A stretch of DNA of 19,827 nucleotides from Albimonas sp041685625 (GTDB taxonomy: Bacteria; Pseudomonadota; Alphaproteobacteria; Rhodobacterales; Rhodobacteraceae): contig JAWLFJ010000073.1 of the NCBI GenBank assembly GCA_041685625.1, positions 1 through 19,827 of the forward strand, given 5' to 3'. The position numbers and the translations under genes were made by a program. The notes beneath the pieces were generated by a model, which did not search any database, was not told the DNA's origin, and was given only the letters and a program-made list of their open reading frames with translations. Below are positions 1-6,748 of the stretch, one piece after another; position 1 is the stretch's first letter; each line of letters opens with the position of its first letter.

Positions 1-73
1 CATCGTCAGCCTCCCTGCCGCACAGGGCGACTGACAAGCGCGGCGCTGCCGAGGCCGTCAGGCCGGACGCCAG

Positions 74-933
74 CTACACCACGCCATGGGACACGACCGG
101 TGCGGTTCTTCCTCCGGCATGCGGCGACGATCCATGCCGGAAACGGGGTGATGGGGCCTCGGAGCGCGACCCGAACCTCGATCGGGCGCAGCGATACCTT
201 GCGAGGCGGCGGGTCGCGAGGCGGATGTCGGCGACGTCGATCGATTCCTCGGCGGAGGCGACGGACTTCTCCCGGTCCTTGGCCGGCCTTCGACACCGTC
301 CGAGCCGGGCGAAGGTCCTCTCCACGACCCGGCGGCGGGGCAGGACCTCGAAGCCCTCCGCCGTATCGGATCGCTCGACGATCCGGATCGTCCGTTCGCC
401 GATCCGGGCGAGCGCGCCGCGGAGCTTCGGACCTGCATGGCCGCCGTCGGCGAAGACGTGCCGGAGCCACGGGCAGGATCTGCGGTCCGAAGCGAGCACG
501 GCCGGCGCGCCGTCGCGGTCCCGGACCTCGGCGGCATGGACGACGAGGCCGACGAGCAGGCCGATGGCGCCGACGTCCGCATGACGCTTGCGCCCGTCGA
601 TCCTTTTCCCGGCGTCGCAGCCTCGAACGCCGCCGCTTTCAGCGGGTTTCACGGTCCGGCTGTCGATCACGCCTGCCGTCGCCGCGCCTCCCGGATCTCC
701 AGATCACGGGCTCTCAGGGCGAGGTCGAACCGGATCGTGTGCGGAAGCCCGCCGGCGCGCCAGCCGTGGACGTGGCGCTGGACGATCGAATGCGGCGGCA
801 GGTCCTTCGGCAGCATCGCCCCCTCGCGACCCGTCGTCGCGATGTGGAGGATCGCGTTCACGACCTCCCGCAGCTCCGGCGTCCGCGGCCGACCCAGGCG
901 CTTCGGCGCCCGCCACGATACGCCGCCCTCCCA
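74..933 (-). pseudogene. IS5-family transposase, frameshifted
   Basis: Two minus-strand reading frames together spell a DDE transposase. The upstream frame (about 933 to 667) carries GRPRTPELREVVNAIL and LPKDLPPHSIVQRH, typical of IS5 orfA. It ends at a TGA at 669-667. The second frame (from about 670) continues the expected family sequence with IDSRTVKPAESGG, KRIDGRKRH, VRDRDGAP, FADGGHAGPKLR and RRRVVERTF. The three catalytic acids are therefore present: Asp in IDS, Asp in ADGG and Glu in VVERT. A one-base shift near 673-690 is needed to join the frames, and no slippery homopolymer is visible there, so mutation is likelier than programmed frameshifting. No convincing start codon precedes the orfA motif in its frame. 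The second frame runs on through the left terminal repeat to a stop at 74-76, whereas a normal copy would stop near 190. Confidence 0.75.
88..159 (+). repeat. Left terminal inverted repeat of the IS5-like element
   Basis: This stretch matches the reverse complement of 933-1013 over most of its length with a few indels. The best core is GGGGTGATGGGGCCT at 145-159 against GGGGCGATGGGGCCT read on the minus strand from 947 to 933. Outside it are the shared blocks CCATGCCGG and GACCGG. Confidence 0.65.
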
Positions 934-1013
934 GGCCCCATCGCCCCTTTCCCGGCATGGCTCTCGCGCCGGGGGCCGGGCGAACGCCGGAAGAGCGCTC
1001 CGGTCAGTGTGAC
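933..1013 (-). repeat. Right terminal inverted repeat of the IS5-like element
   Basis: Partner of the left repeat at 88-159. Read on the minus strand from 1013, it shares blocks ACTGACCGG, TTCCGGCG, CCATGCCGG and GATGGGGCCT in the same order and similar spacing. It holds about nine extra bases in the middle, which is why the two ends differ in length. Confidence 0.62.
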
Positions 1014-1341
1014 GCGGCGGGCGCGATCATGGGCCTCGCGTGGCGAACTTGACCGACGGCGCCTCCCTGCGGTCCATGAGTCGGATCACGGCATGAAGCT
1101 ACCGGGACCGGACACCTCGACGGGATGCGCCCCCTCGGTCCGAAAGGTGTCCGCGCGCAGCGAAGGCCCCGGCGGCCTCGGCGGCCGTCTTCGCAGCGTT
1201 GCCGCGACGAAGGCGAGGCCGCGATCCCGAAGCGGCGCCGAGGCGGGGCGCGCACGACATGGAGGCCGGGCGGGTCGGCAGGCGCCCCCTCCGGGCGATG
1301 CGGCCGGCCGCCCATGCCGGGCCGCGGCGACGCGGAGCCGG
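1014..1341. other. Non-coding or decayed stretch beside the IS
   Basis: About 330 bases between the right end of the IS and the stop of the first small membrane-protein gene. Open frames cross it on both strands, but all are arginine-, proline- and glycine-rich composition artefacts with no recognisable family, ribosome binding site or start. I see no RNA gene, strong hairpin or repeat. It may be decayed sequence flanking the insertion. Confidence 0.5.
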
Positions 1342-1587
1342 TCAACGCCGTCGGCGCCGGTCGATGATCGTCAGAACGAGCCAGGCGAGCCCGCCTCCCA
1401 GCATCGCGGCCATGCCGAGCGGCAGCAGCGCCGGCCACCGGAATGCGTTGCCGTCGGCCTCCGCGATCGGAACGATCAGGGCGAGGCCGACCGCCAGCAC
1501 CATCGAGACGCCGATGGCGAAATAGGCGAGGCGCCGCCGCGGGGGACGACGCGCCTCCTTCGGCGTCATCTCCTTTCGTTCGGTCAT
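1342..1587 (-). CDS. Small two-helix membrane protein, 81 aa
   Basis: Function unknown. The start is chosen as the ATG at 1587-1585 because AAGGAG lies nine bases upstream; the open frame runs much further back, but that part is shadow sequence. The protein has a basic, hydrophilic N-terminus (residues 1-19, MTERKEMTPKEARRPPRRR). A hydrophobic helix follows at about 20-43, then a short polar loop EADGNAFRW, a second helix at about 53-75 and an all-arginine tail. The positive-inside rule puts both ends in the cytoplasm. It lies 35 bp downstream of the 50-residue membrane-protein gene, so the two form a probable operon behind the promoter at 1837-1862. Both N-termini contain a similar MTER motif. 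I do not recognise a named family. Confidence 0.6.
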   Translation of the reverse strand: MTERKEMTPKEARRPPRRRLAYFAIGVSMVLAVGLALIVPIAEADGNAFRWPALLPLGMAAMLGGGLAWLVLTIIDRRRRR

Positions 1588-1622
1588 AACGCTTTCTCCT
1601 TCGCGACCTGCGGGCGGTCGGC

Positions 1623-1775
1623 TCAACCGAAGATCAGCGCGGCGACGCCGAGCAGCGCGACCGCCACCAGCAGCGAGTTCAGCAGAATGCGCCACAGGCC
1701 GACGCGTTCCGCCTGCGGCTTTCGACGCTCGCCCTCTTCGAGATCCTCGCGTTCCCGTTCGGTCATGTTCTTCAT
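1623..1775 (-). CDS. Small single-pass membrane protein, 50 aa
   Basis: Function unknown. The ATG at 1775-1773 is preceded by GGAG with a seven-base spacer; an internal ATG three codons later lacks such a site. The first 28 residues are highly charged (MKNMTEREREDLEEGERRKP then QAERVGLW), and one hydrophobic helix (about residues 29-49, RILLNSLLVAVALLGVAALIFG) reaches almost to the end. This makes a tail-anchored-like protein with its charged part probably in the cytoplasm. It is the first gene of a two-gene unit with the 81-residue protein. A GGAACC-N16-CGTT element about 60 bp upstream suggests general-stress control. Short size limits certainty, but the charge and helix pattern is unlike the arginine/proline noise of the shadow frames. 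Confidence 0.55.
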   Translation of the reverse strand: MKNMTEREREDLEEGERRKPQAERVGLWRILLNSLLVAVALLGVAALIFG

Positions 1776-1836
1776 GCTTGCACTCCGCGCCTCTGCGGGC
1801 GACTCGCGTTGTGGAACCCATCGTCTTGCAAGGCTC

Positions 1837-1862
1837 AACGTCGGCTTGGCGGCCTCGGTTCC
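1837..1862 (-). promoter_or_regulatory. Candidate EcfG-type (general stress) promoter
   Basis: Read on the minus strand, GGAACC (1862-1857) is followed after 16 bases by CGTT (1840-1837). This matches the alphaproteobacterial EcfG/SigT consensus GGAAC-N16/17-CGTT. Initiation would fall near 1830, leaving a leader of about 55 bases before the 50-residue membrane-protein gene at 1775. The assignment rests on consensus match and placement only. Confidence 0.5.
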
Positions 1863-2016
1863 CTGTTCGCGCGACGTCCGCGGGCCGGACCGCGCCGGGT
1901 TCCGGACCGATGCGGGCTCCGACCATCGTCGTCGCCGTCTCCCGCTTCGCGCCTGCGGTCGCCCCGGGGTTCGGCTGTCGCGGCGAGGACGTGGCCGCGG
2001 CTCGGAACCGGGTCCG

Positions 2017-2031
2017 ATGCATCCCATGCAT
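2017..2031. repeat. Perfect ATGCAT inverted repeat
   Basis: ATGCAT, three cytosines, ATGCAT: two copies of a self-complementary hexamer with a 3-base spacer. It lies in the roughly 325-base gap (1776-2099) between the small membrane-protein genes and the plus-strand remnant, about 160 bp upstream of the candidate EcfG element. It could be an operator or chance. Apart from this and the promoter I see no gene in the gap. Confidence 0.3.
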
Positions 2032-2171
2032 GACGCGGTCGCCGCTCCGCCTCGAGAGCCGGGAAGGTCTCTCCGGGTCACTTTGAAAGGAGAGCGGCGA
2101 TGGAAGACACGTCGGGCGGGATGTGAGCCTCGAGCGCACCGAGTTCCGCGTTTCGGACGGCGCGGGAGCGG

Positions 2172-2378
2172 CGCTCCGGCCGGGGCGTGCTGCGCCCGTT
2201 CGGCATCCGGCTGCCGGGGCGGGCGGGAACGAAGCGCTTCGACGAGGCGGCGCACGCGGCGGTGCGCGAGGACGACATCCTTCATGCCAGCCTCTCCACC
2301 CTGCTCGGGGCGCTCGGGGCGCAGCTCGCCGCGCCGGACAGGCGCATCCGGATCCGGCGGGCCGGCGACGCGCGAAGC
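2172..2378 (+). pseudogene. IS110-family transposase fragment
   Basis: About 65 codons resemble the middle of IS110-type transposases. The segment GRGVLRPFGIRLPG corresponds to the family pattern of an RNA-guided transposase region ending in a 'RG.L+.FG++' helix. It is followed by KRFDEAAHAAVREDDILHA and SLSTLLGALGAQL, which look like the 'F...+.EL+..D..L...+..LL' helices. There is no catalytic RuvC part before it and no serine domain after it, and an in-frame TGA lies just upstream at 2124-2126. An eight-codon ORF with a good ribosome binding site (AAAGGAGAG, ATG at 2100) sits in the same frame before that stop and may be a leftover start. The identification comes from remembered family patterns and is moderate at best. 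Confidence 0.4.
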
Positions 2379-2423
2379 GGGCCTCCGCGCCGCGCGCCTC
2401 CGCCCCTGCCCCGCCCAGGCCCT

Positions 2424-2452
2424 TTGCCTCGACAGCCGCCGGGTCCTACGCT
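2424..2452 (+). promoter_or_regulatory. Candidate sigma-70-type promoter of the amidohydrolase gene
   Basis: TTGCCT (2424-2429) and TACGCT (2447-2452) are separated by 17 bases. Start of transcription would be near 2459, giving a leader of about 38 bases to the ATG at 2497. Both hexamers match consensus at four positions, so this is a plausible but unproven promoter. Confidence 0.33.
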
Positions 2453-2496
2453 GCGCCGACACGGCGGCCGACCGCGCCGCCCAGGGAGGAGACCGC

Positions 2497-3528
2497 ATGA
2501 CCGAAACCCGGGACCGCGGCTGGGCCGCGCGCCTCGCGATGCGCGAGGACTGGCTCGCCCAGGGCCGCGAACCCGCGCTCGAGCCCGAGCGCGAGATCGT
2601 CGACCCCCACCACCACCTCTGGGACCGGGGCGGCGCCCGCTACCTCGTGCCGGAACTGCAGACCGACGTCGCCGAGGGCCACAGGGTCGTCCAGTCGATC
2701 TTCATCGAATGTCGCGCCTTCTGGCGCGAGGACGGCCCCGAGCACCTCAGGCCCGTGGGAGAGACCGAGGCCGTCGCCGCCATGGCCGGCGAGGCGGCGG
2801 AGCGCGGCGCGCCCGCCATCGCCGCCATCGTCGCCCATGCCGACCTGCGCTCGCCGCATCTCGAGGAGACGCTCGACGCGCACGAGGTCGCCGGCAGGGG
2901 TCTCTTCCGCGGCATCCGGCACTCGGCCGCCGCCGACGCCTCCGGCGCCCTCGCGATCCCGGGCCGCGAGGGGCCGGGCCTCTACCGCGACGAGGCGTTC
3001 CTGAAGGGTCTCGCCCTGCTCGGCGAGCGCGGGCTGACCTACGACGCCTGGCACTACCACCACCAGATGCCGGACTTCCGCGCCGCCGCCGAGGCGGTCC
3101 CCGGCACGACGATGATCCTGGACCATTTCGGAACGCCTCTCGGCGTCGGCCCCTACGAGGGCCCGCGCGCCGAGATCTTCGAGCGCTGGAAGGACGACCT
3201 CGCCGCCGTGGCCGAGCGCCCGAACGTCGTCGCCAAGCTCGGCGGCCTCGCGATGCCCGACAACGGCTTCGCCTTCCACGAGGCCGAGCGCCCGCCGAGC
3301 TCCGAGGCCCTCGCCGAGGCCCAGCGCCCCTGGATCGCCCACACCATCGAGCGCTTCGGACCCGAGCGCTGCATGTTCGAGAGCAACTTCCCGGTCGACC
3401 GCGCCTCGGCCCCCTACGGCACGTTCTGGAACGCCTTCAAGCGGCTCTCGGCGCACCTCCCGGAGGCCGACAAGGCGGCACTCTTCGCCGGCACCGCGCG
3501 CCGCGTCTACCGGCTGCCGCTGCCCTGA
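2497..3528 (+). CDS. Amidohydrolase-2 family (COG3618) TIM-barrel hydrolase, 343 aa
   Basis: A predicted metal-dependent hydrolase of the amidohydrolase-related group, which includes lactonases such as those for rhamnono- or pyrone-type lactones; the substrate here is unknown. The ATG at 2497 has a strong AGGGAGGAG five bases upstream, which rules out the much longer open frame before it. The N-terminal metal motif is IVDPHHHLWDRG (D36, H38, H40) on the first barrel strand. The mid-barrel histidine is in ILDHFGTP (H210). The late motif is MFESNFPVDR. In many family members this position reads 'GSDWP' with a catalytic aspartate; here it is Asn297, as in a recognisable subfamily with ESNFPVD, where the following Asp may substitute. 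Length is about 40-60 residues above the shortest members because of an N-terminal extension. The gene stands alone between transposon remnants and a convergent fatty-acid operon. Confidence 0.85.
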   Translation: MTETRDRGWAARLAMREDWLAQGREPALEPEREIVDPHHHLWDRGGARYLVPELQTDVAEGHRVVQSIFIECRAFWREDGPEHLRPVGETEAVAAMAGEAAERGAPAIAAIVAHADLRSPHLEETLDAHEVAGRGLFRGIRHSAAADASGALAIPGREGPGLYRDEAFLKGLALLGERGLTYDAWHYHHQMPDFRAAAEAVPGTTMILDHFGTPLGVGPYEGPRAEIFERWKDDLAAVAERPNVVAKLGGLAMPDNGFAFHEAERPPSSEALAEAQRPWIAHTIERFGPERCMFESNFPVDRASAPYGTFWNAFKRLSAHLPEADKAALFAGTARRVYRLPLP

Positions 3529-3534
3529 GCCGCG

Positions 3535-3573
3535 CCCGTCCCGGGACGCCCCGAAACGGGGCGCCGGGACGGG
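3535..3573. terminator. Bidirectional hairpin between convergent genes
   Basis: CCCGTCCCGG, a GA bulge, CGCCCCG, loop AAA, CGGGGCG, CCGGGACGGG. This 17-bp GC stem begins seven bases after the amidohydrolase stop and lies about 100 bp beyond the crotonase stop on the other strand. No T-tract follows on either strand, as is common in very GC-rich genomes. The remaining bases up to 3673 show no gene. Confidence 0.65.
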
Positions 3574-3673
3574 CGGCGGGCGCCGCGCGGTCCCCGAGGC
3601 GCCCCGATCGGCGCGGACGTTCCCCGAACCGCGCCCCGAAGGCCGCGGAACAATACCCGAACACCGACGGGTT

Positions 3674-4471
3674 TCAGCGCCCGGCGAAGCTCGGCTTGCG
3701 CTTCTCGAGGATCGCGTCGACCGCCTCGCGGTGATCGTCGAGCTGCTGCAGCTTCGCCTGCCGCCAGGCCGCCGCCTCGAGGTGCTCGTCGAGCGTCTGC
3801 CCCTCCGCGGCGCGCATCAGCCGCTTCGCCTCGCGCACCGCGCCGGGCGGCATCTCGGCCACCGCCTCTGCGTATTTCATGGCCGAGTCCAAGAGCTTGT
3901 CGTTCGGCACGACGGCGGTGGCGAGGCCCCAGGCCAGCGCCTTCTCGGCCGGAACCCCGGCCCCGGTGAACAGCATCTCCCGCGCCCGCGCCGGCCCGAC
4001 GACCCGCGGCAGGAACCAGCCGCCGCCATCGCCCGGGATCAGCCCCACGCGCAGAAAACTCTCCGCGAAAACGGCATCTTCGCCGCAGATCCTCAGATCG
4101 CACATCGCCGCGAGATCGCACCCCGCGCCGACCGCGTGCCCGTTCACCGCGGCCACCGTCACCACGTCGACCGCCGCCATGGTGCGCGGGATCCTCTGGA
4201 TGCCGTCGCGATACCAGGCCGCGATCTCCGCGTCCGACATCGCGTCGGTCGTGGTCATCGCCTTGATCTCGTTGAGATTCCCGCCGGAGGAGAAGCTCTT
4301 GCCCTCCGCCGCGATCACCACCGCCGAGACGCCCTGATCCTTCTGCGCCCGCTCGAGCCCCGCGACGAGCCCCGCCACCACGTCCTTGGAGAGCGCGTTG
4401 CGCGTCTCCGGCCGGTTCAGCGTCAGCACCGTCACCCGGCCGTGCCGGGCCTCCGTCACCGCCTCAGACAT
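3674..4471 (-). CDS. Crotonase / enoyl-CoA hydratase-isomerase family protein, 265 aa
   Basis: A crotonase-fold enzyme acting on acyl-CoA. Oxyanion-hole segments are FSSGGNL (60-66) and NGHAVGAGCDLA (110-121). Length is typical for monofunctional members. In the classic hydratase two glutamates are catalytic. Here the first position is Asp119 (GAGCDLA) and the second falls on Phe139 (AESFLRVGL), while the next loop is IPGDGGGWFLPR with Asp148. That pattern is closer to enoyl-CoA isomerases and PaaG-like members than to canonical hydratases, so double-bond isomerisation or a different reaction is possible. The ATG overlaps the end of the upstream acyl-CoA dehydrogenase gene by 8 bp, so the two are translationally coupled. 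It is the last gene of the acyl-CoA operon. Confidence 0.88.
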   Translation of the reverse strand: MSEAVTEARHGRVTVLTLNRPETRNALSKDVVAGLVAGLERAQKDQGVSAVVIAAEGKSFSSGGNLNEIKAMTTTDAMSDAEIAAWYRDGIQRIPRTMAAVDVVTVAAVNGHAVGAGCDLAAMCDLRICGEDAVFAESFLRVGLIPGDGGGWFLPRVVGPARAREMLFTGAGVPAEKALAWGLATAVVPNDKLLDSAMKYAEAVAEMPPGAVREAKRLMRAAEGQTLDEHLEAAAWRQAKLQQLDDHREAVDAILEKRKPSFAGR

Positions 4472-5480
4472 TCACGCCAAGCCCCTGAACCGGGCCGATG
4501 ATCCACTCCGACAAAGGCGTCCCCTCCTCGTCCGCCGCGGTGGCCAGCGCCACCGCCCATTCCGTCTCGTCCCCCGCCTCGTCCCGCCAGCGCCAGAGCC
4601 GGCGCGAGAATTTCCGCAGGTCGTATTCGTAGGTGTAGCCGATCGCGCCATGCGCCTGATGCGCATGGGCCGAGACGCGCTCGGCCGCCTCCCCGGCGCG
4701 GATCTTGGCCACCGCCGCCGCGCGCCAGTCGACCGGCCCGCCGGCCGCCGCGCTCTCCGCCGCCGCCTCCACGGCCGCGCCGGCGGCGGCGGCCTCGCCG
4801 GCCATCTCCGCCAGCATGTGCTGGATCGCCTGGAACTTCGCCAAGGGCCGGCCGAACTGCTCCCGCACGCTCGTATGCGCCAGCGTCAGCTCCAGCGACG
4901 CCTCCATCGCGCCCGCCATCTGCGCCGCCCGCGCCAACGCCAGCTCCGCCCGGAACGCCAAGGGAGTCAACCAGTTGGGCGCCGGCGCCGCCGCCTCCGG
5001 CAGATCGGCGTCGAAGACCAGATCGGCGGCGGCGTCCTCGCCGATCCCCGGCGCCGGCGTCGCCGCCGCATCCGGGATCTCCATCAGCGCCAGCACCGGC
5101 CCGGTCTCGCCCTCGGCCAGCAGCAGGACACGCTCCGCCGCCGCGCCCCAGGGCACGGCCTTCAGCGAGGCGGTCACCCGCCCCTCGCGGATCGTCCCGC
5201 CCGCGGCCAGCGTCATCCGCCCCGCCGGGGGCTCCGAGCCCGCCGCCGCCAGCAGCCGAGCGGCGAGCAGCGTCTCCGCGAAGGGGACCGGCGCGGCATG
5301 GGCGCCCGAAAGCCGCATCAGCCCCCAGACCTCCTCGGCCCCGAAGCCGGCGCCGCCCATCGCCTCCGGCGTCGCCGCGGCCGTCAGCCCCGTCTCCTCC
5401 AGCGCGGCCCAGAGCGCCGCCGGATCCTCGCTCCGGCCCGAGAACACCCGCGCCGCGGTCTCAGCCACCATCCGGTCCAT
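4464..5480 (-). CDS. Acyl-CoA dehydrogenase-like protein, short diverged subunit, 338 aa
   Basis: A flavoprotein-fold member of the acyl-CoA dehydrogenase family, some 40-60 residues shorter than normal. The C-terminal helical domain is recognisable: SLELTLAHTSVREQFGRPL (195-213), KFQAIQHMLAEMAGE, and HQAHGAIGYTYEYDL (274-288) followed by the RRLWRW segment. The N-terminal helices are shortened. The middle beta-domain lacks the usual flavin/substrate motif of type 'SEP.AGSD', reading instead through KAVPWGAAAERVLLL and ALMEIP. Such partners form heteromers with a normal dehydrogenase, as in the alpha2beta2 enzymes of steroid or dicarboxylate degradation. The ATG overlaps the TGA of the preceding dehydrogenase (TGATG), supporting stoichiometric co-translation. 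The substrate cannot be read from sequence. Confidence 0.87.
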   Translation of the reverse strand: MDRMVAETAARVFSGRSEDPAALWAALEETGLTAAATPEAMGGAGFGAEEVWGLMRLSGAHAAPVPFAETLLAARLLAAAGSEPPAGRMTLAAGGTIREGRVTASLKAVPWGAAAERVLLLAEGETGPVLALMEIPDAAATPAPGIGEDAAADLVFDADLPEAAAPAPNWLTPLAFRAELALARAAQMAGAMEASLELTLAHTSVREQFGRPLAKFQAIQHMLAEMAGEAAAAGAAVEAAAESAAAGGPVDWRAAAVAKIRAGEAAERVSAHAHQAHGAIGYTYEYDLRKFSRRLWRWRDEAGDETEWAVALATAADEEGTPLSEWIIGPVQGLGVNV

Positions 5481-6655
5481 CAGCGCATCCCCAGCCGGCG
5501 CGCCACGATCCCGCGCATGATCTCGGTGGTCCCGCCGCGCAGCGAGTTCGACGGCAGCGCCATGACCGAGGCGTCGAGCAAGGTCTCCAGCCCCGCCGGC
5601 CACTCCTCCCGCGGCAGGCCGCTGAGCGCCTCGCGCACGCCCGCCACCGCCTCCTTCTCGAAGCGCGTGCCCATCTCCTTGACCAGCGCCGCCTCGACCT
5701 CGGGCGAGGCGCCCTCCTGCAGCAGCTGCGCGACGCCGCGCGACATCCGCCGCAAGGCGCTCATCCGCGCCATCAGCCGGCCCATCACGGCGGCGCGGCG
5801 CGCGTCCATCCGCCCCTTCAGCGCCTCCATCGTCGCCGTCATCAGCGCCAGCACCGTCAGGAACCGCTCGGGACCGGAGCGCTCCATGGCGAGTTCGGCC
5901 GTCACCTGCGCCCAGCCGCCGCCCTCCTCGCCCAGCAGCGCGTCCTCCGGCAGCTCCACCCCGTCGAACAGCGTCTCGTTGAAGTGAACGACGCCCGCCA
6001 GGTCCTTGATGCCGCTGACGGAGACGCCCGGCGCCTTCAGGTCCACCAGGAACTGCGAGAGCCCCGCCTGCCGGTTGCGCCCCTCGGGCGGCGAGGTCCG
6101 CGCCAGCACGATCATGTAGTGCGAGATATGCGCGCCCGTGCTCCAGATCTTGCGCCCGGTCAGCCGCCAGCCGCCTTCCACCCGCTCCGCCTTGGTGGCG
6201 ACGGCGGCGAGGTCGGAGCCCGCCTGCGGCTCGCTCATGCCGATCGCGAAGAAGCACGCCCCGGCGGCGATGCGCGGCAGGATCTCCCGCTTCTGCGCCT
6301 CGGTGCCGAACTTCAGGATGTGCCCACCGGACTGCCGGTCCGCGACCCAATGCGCCGCCACCGGCGCGCCGGCGGCCAGCAGCTCCTCCGTCACCGCGTG
6401 CCGGTGCAGCGGCGGCCGCCCGCCGCCGCCGTACTCCGTCGGCCAGGTCAGCCCCAGCCAGCCCCGCGCGCCGAGCCTGGCGCTGAACGCGGGATCGGCG
6501 GCCGAGACCCAGCAGTCCGCCCGCGGCGTGAAGCCGCCCGCGGCGCGCTCGGCCTCGAGAAAGCCGCGCACCTCCGCGCGCAGCGCCTCGGCCTCCGGGT
6601 CCGGGACGGGCGCGGGAAAGCGGAACCGCGCGCCGGCGTCGCTGGCGTCGAGCAT
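5480..6655 (-). CDS. Acyl-CoA dehydrogenase, full-length subunit, 391 aa
   Basis: Oxidises an acyl-CoA to the 2-enoyl-CoA with FAD, passing electrons to electron-transfer flavoprotein. The start is the ATG at 6655-6653, preceded by GGGAGGA with a five-base spacer; an in-frame upstream extension to 6739 has no such site. Recognisable parts are LGLTWPTEYGGGG (68-80), the flavin-contact motif FFAIGMSEPQAGSD (135-148), LTGRKIWSTGAHISHYMIVLA, and the terminal SLRGGTTEIMRGIVARR (about 372-388) typical of the family. It resembles the alpha-type partner of heteromeric dehydrogenases. It precedes and overlaps by one base the short dehydrogenase gene, and lies 93 bp after the thioesterase gene. Chain-length or ring specificity is unknown. 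Confidence 0.92.
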   Translation of the reverse strand: MLDASDAGARFRFPAPVPDPEAEALRAEVRGFLEAERAAGGFTPRADCWVSAADPAFSARLGARGWLGLTWPTEYGGGGRPPLHRHAVTEELLAAGAPVAAHWVADRQSGGHILKFGTEAQKREILPRIAAGACFFAIGMSEPQAGSDLAAVATKAERVEGGWRLTGRKIWSTGAHISHYMIVLARTSPPEGRNRQAGLSQFLVDLKAPGVSVSGIKDLAGVVHFNETLFDGVELPEDALLGEEGGGWAQVTAELAMERSGPERFLTVLALMTATMEALKGRMDARRAAVMGRLMARMSALRRMSRGVAQLLQEGASPEVEAALVKEMGTRFEKEAVAGVREALSGLPREEWPAGLETLLDASVMALPSNSLRGGTTEIMRGIVARRLGMR

Positions 6656-6717
6656 CTCAGTCCTCCCTAAGGGCGTGGGGCGCTTCGGGCGCGCCCGCCT
6701 CTCGGTCGGTATGCTGA

Positions 6718-6732
6718 CCGGGCGAGGCCCGG
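6718..6732. terminator. Small hairpin after the thioesterase gene
   Basis: CCGGGC, loop GAG, GCCCGG in the 93-bp gap between thioesterase and dehydrogenase genes, 17 bp past the thioesterase stop. A six-pair stem without a T-tract is unlikely to stop transcription fully; it may attenuate or simply be composition. Confidence 0.25.
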
Positions 6733-6748
6733 CAGGCAAGCCCGCGAC

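Larger units (their letters stand above)
88..1013 (-). mobile_element. Degenerate IS5-family (IS427-like) insertion sequence
   Basis: A roughly 925-bp element is bounded by long imperfect inverted repeats and filled by a transposase on the minus strand. Element size, single-strand transposase layout and protein motifs fit the IS427 group of the IS5 family. The ends are set by where similarity between the two flanks fades, near ACACGACCGG on the left and CCGGTCAGTGT on the right, so they are good to a few bases only. I see no clear target-site duplication. The reading frame is broken and the usual stop inside the left terminus is lost, so the copy is probably immobile. It marks the left edge of the window as accessory DNA. 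Confidence 0.72.

Noticed and set aside
100..2496. Very long plus-strand open frame upstream of the amidohydrolase
   Set aside because: Arginine/proline-rich composition artefact passing through the antisense of the IS transposase; the real start is the ATG at 2497 with its ribosome binding site.
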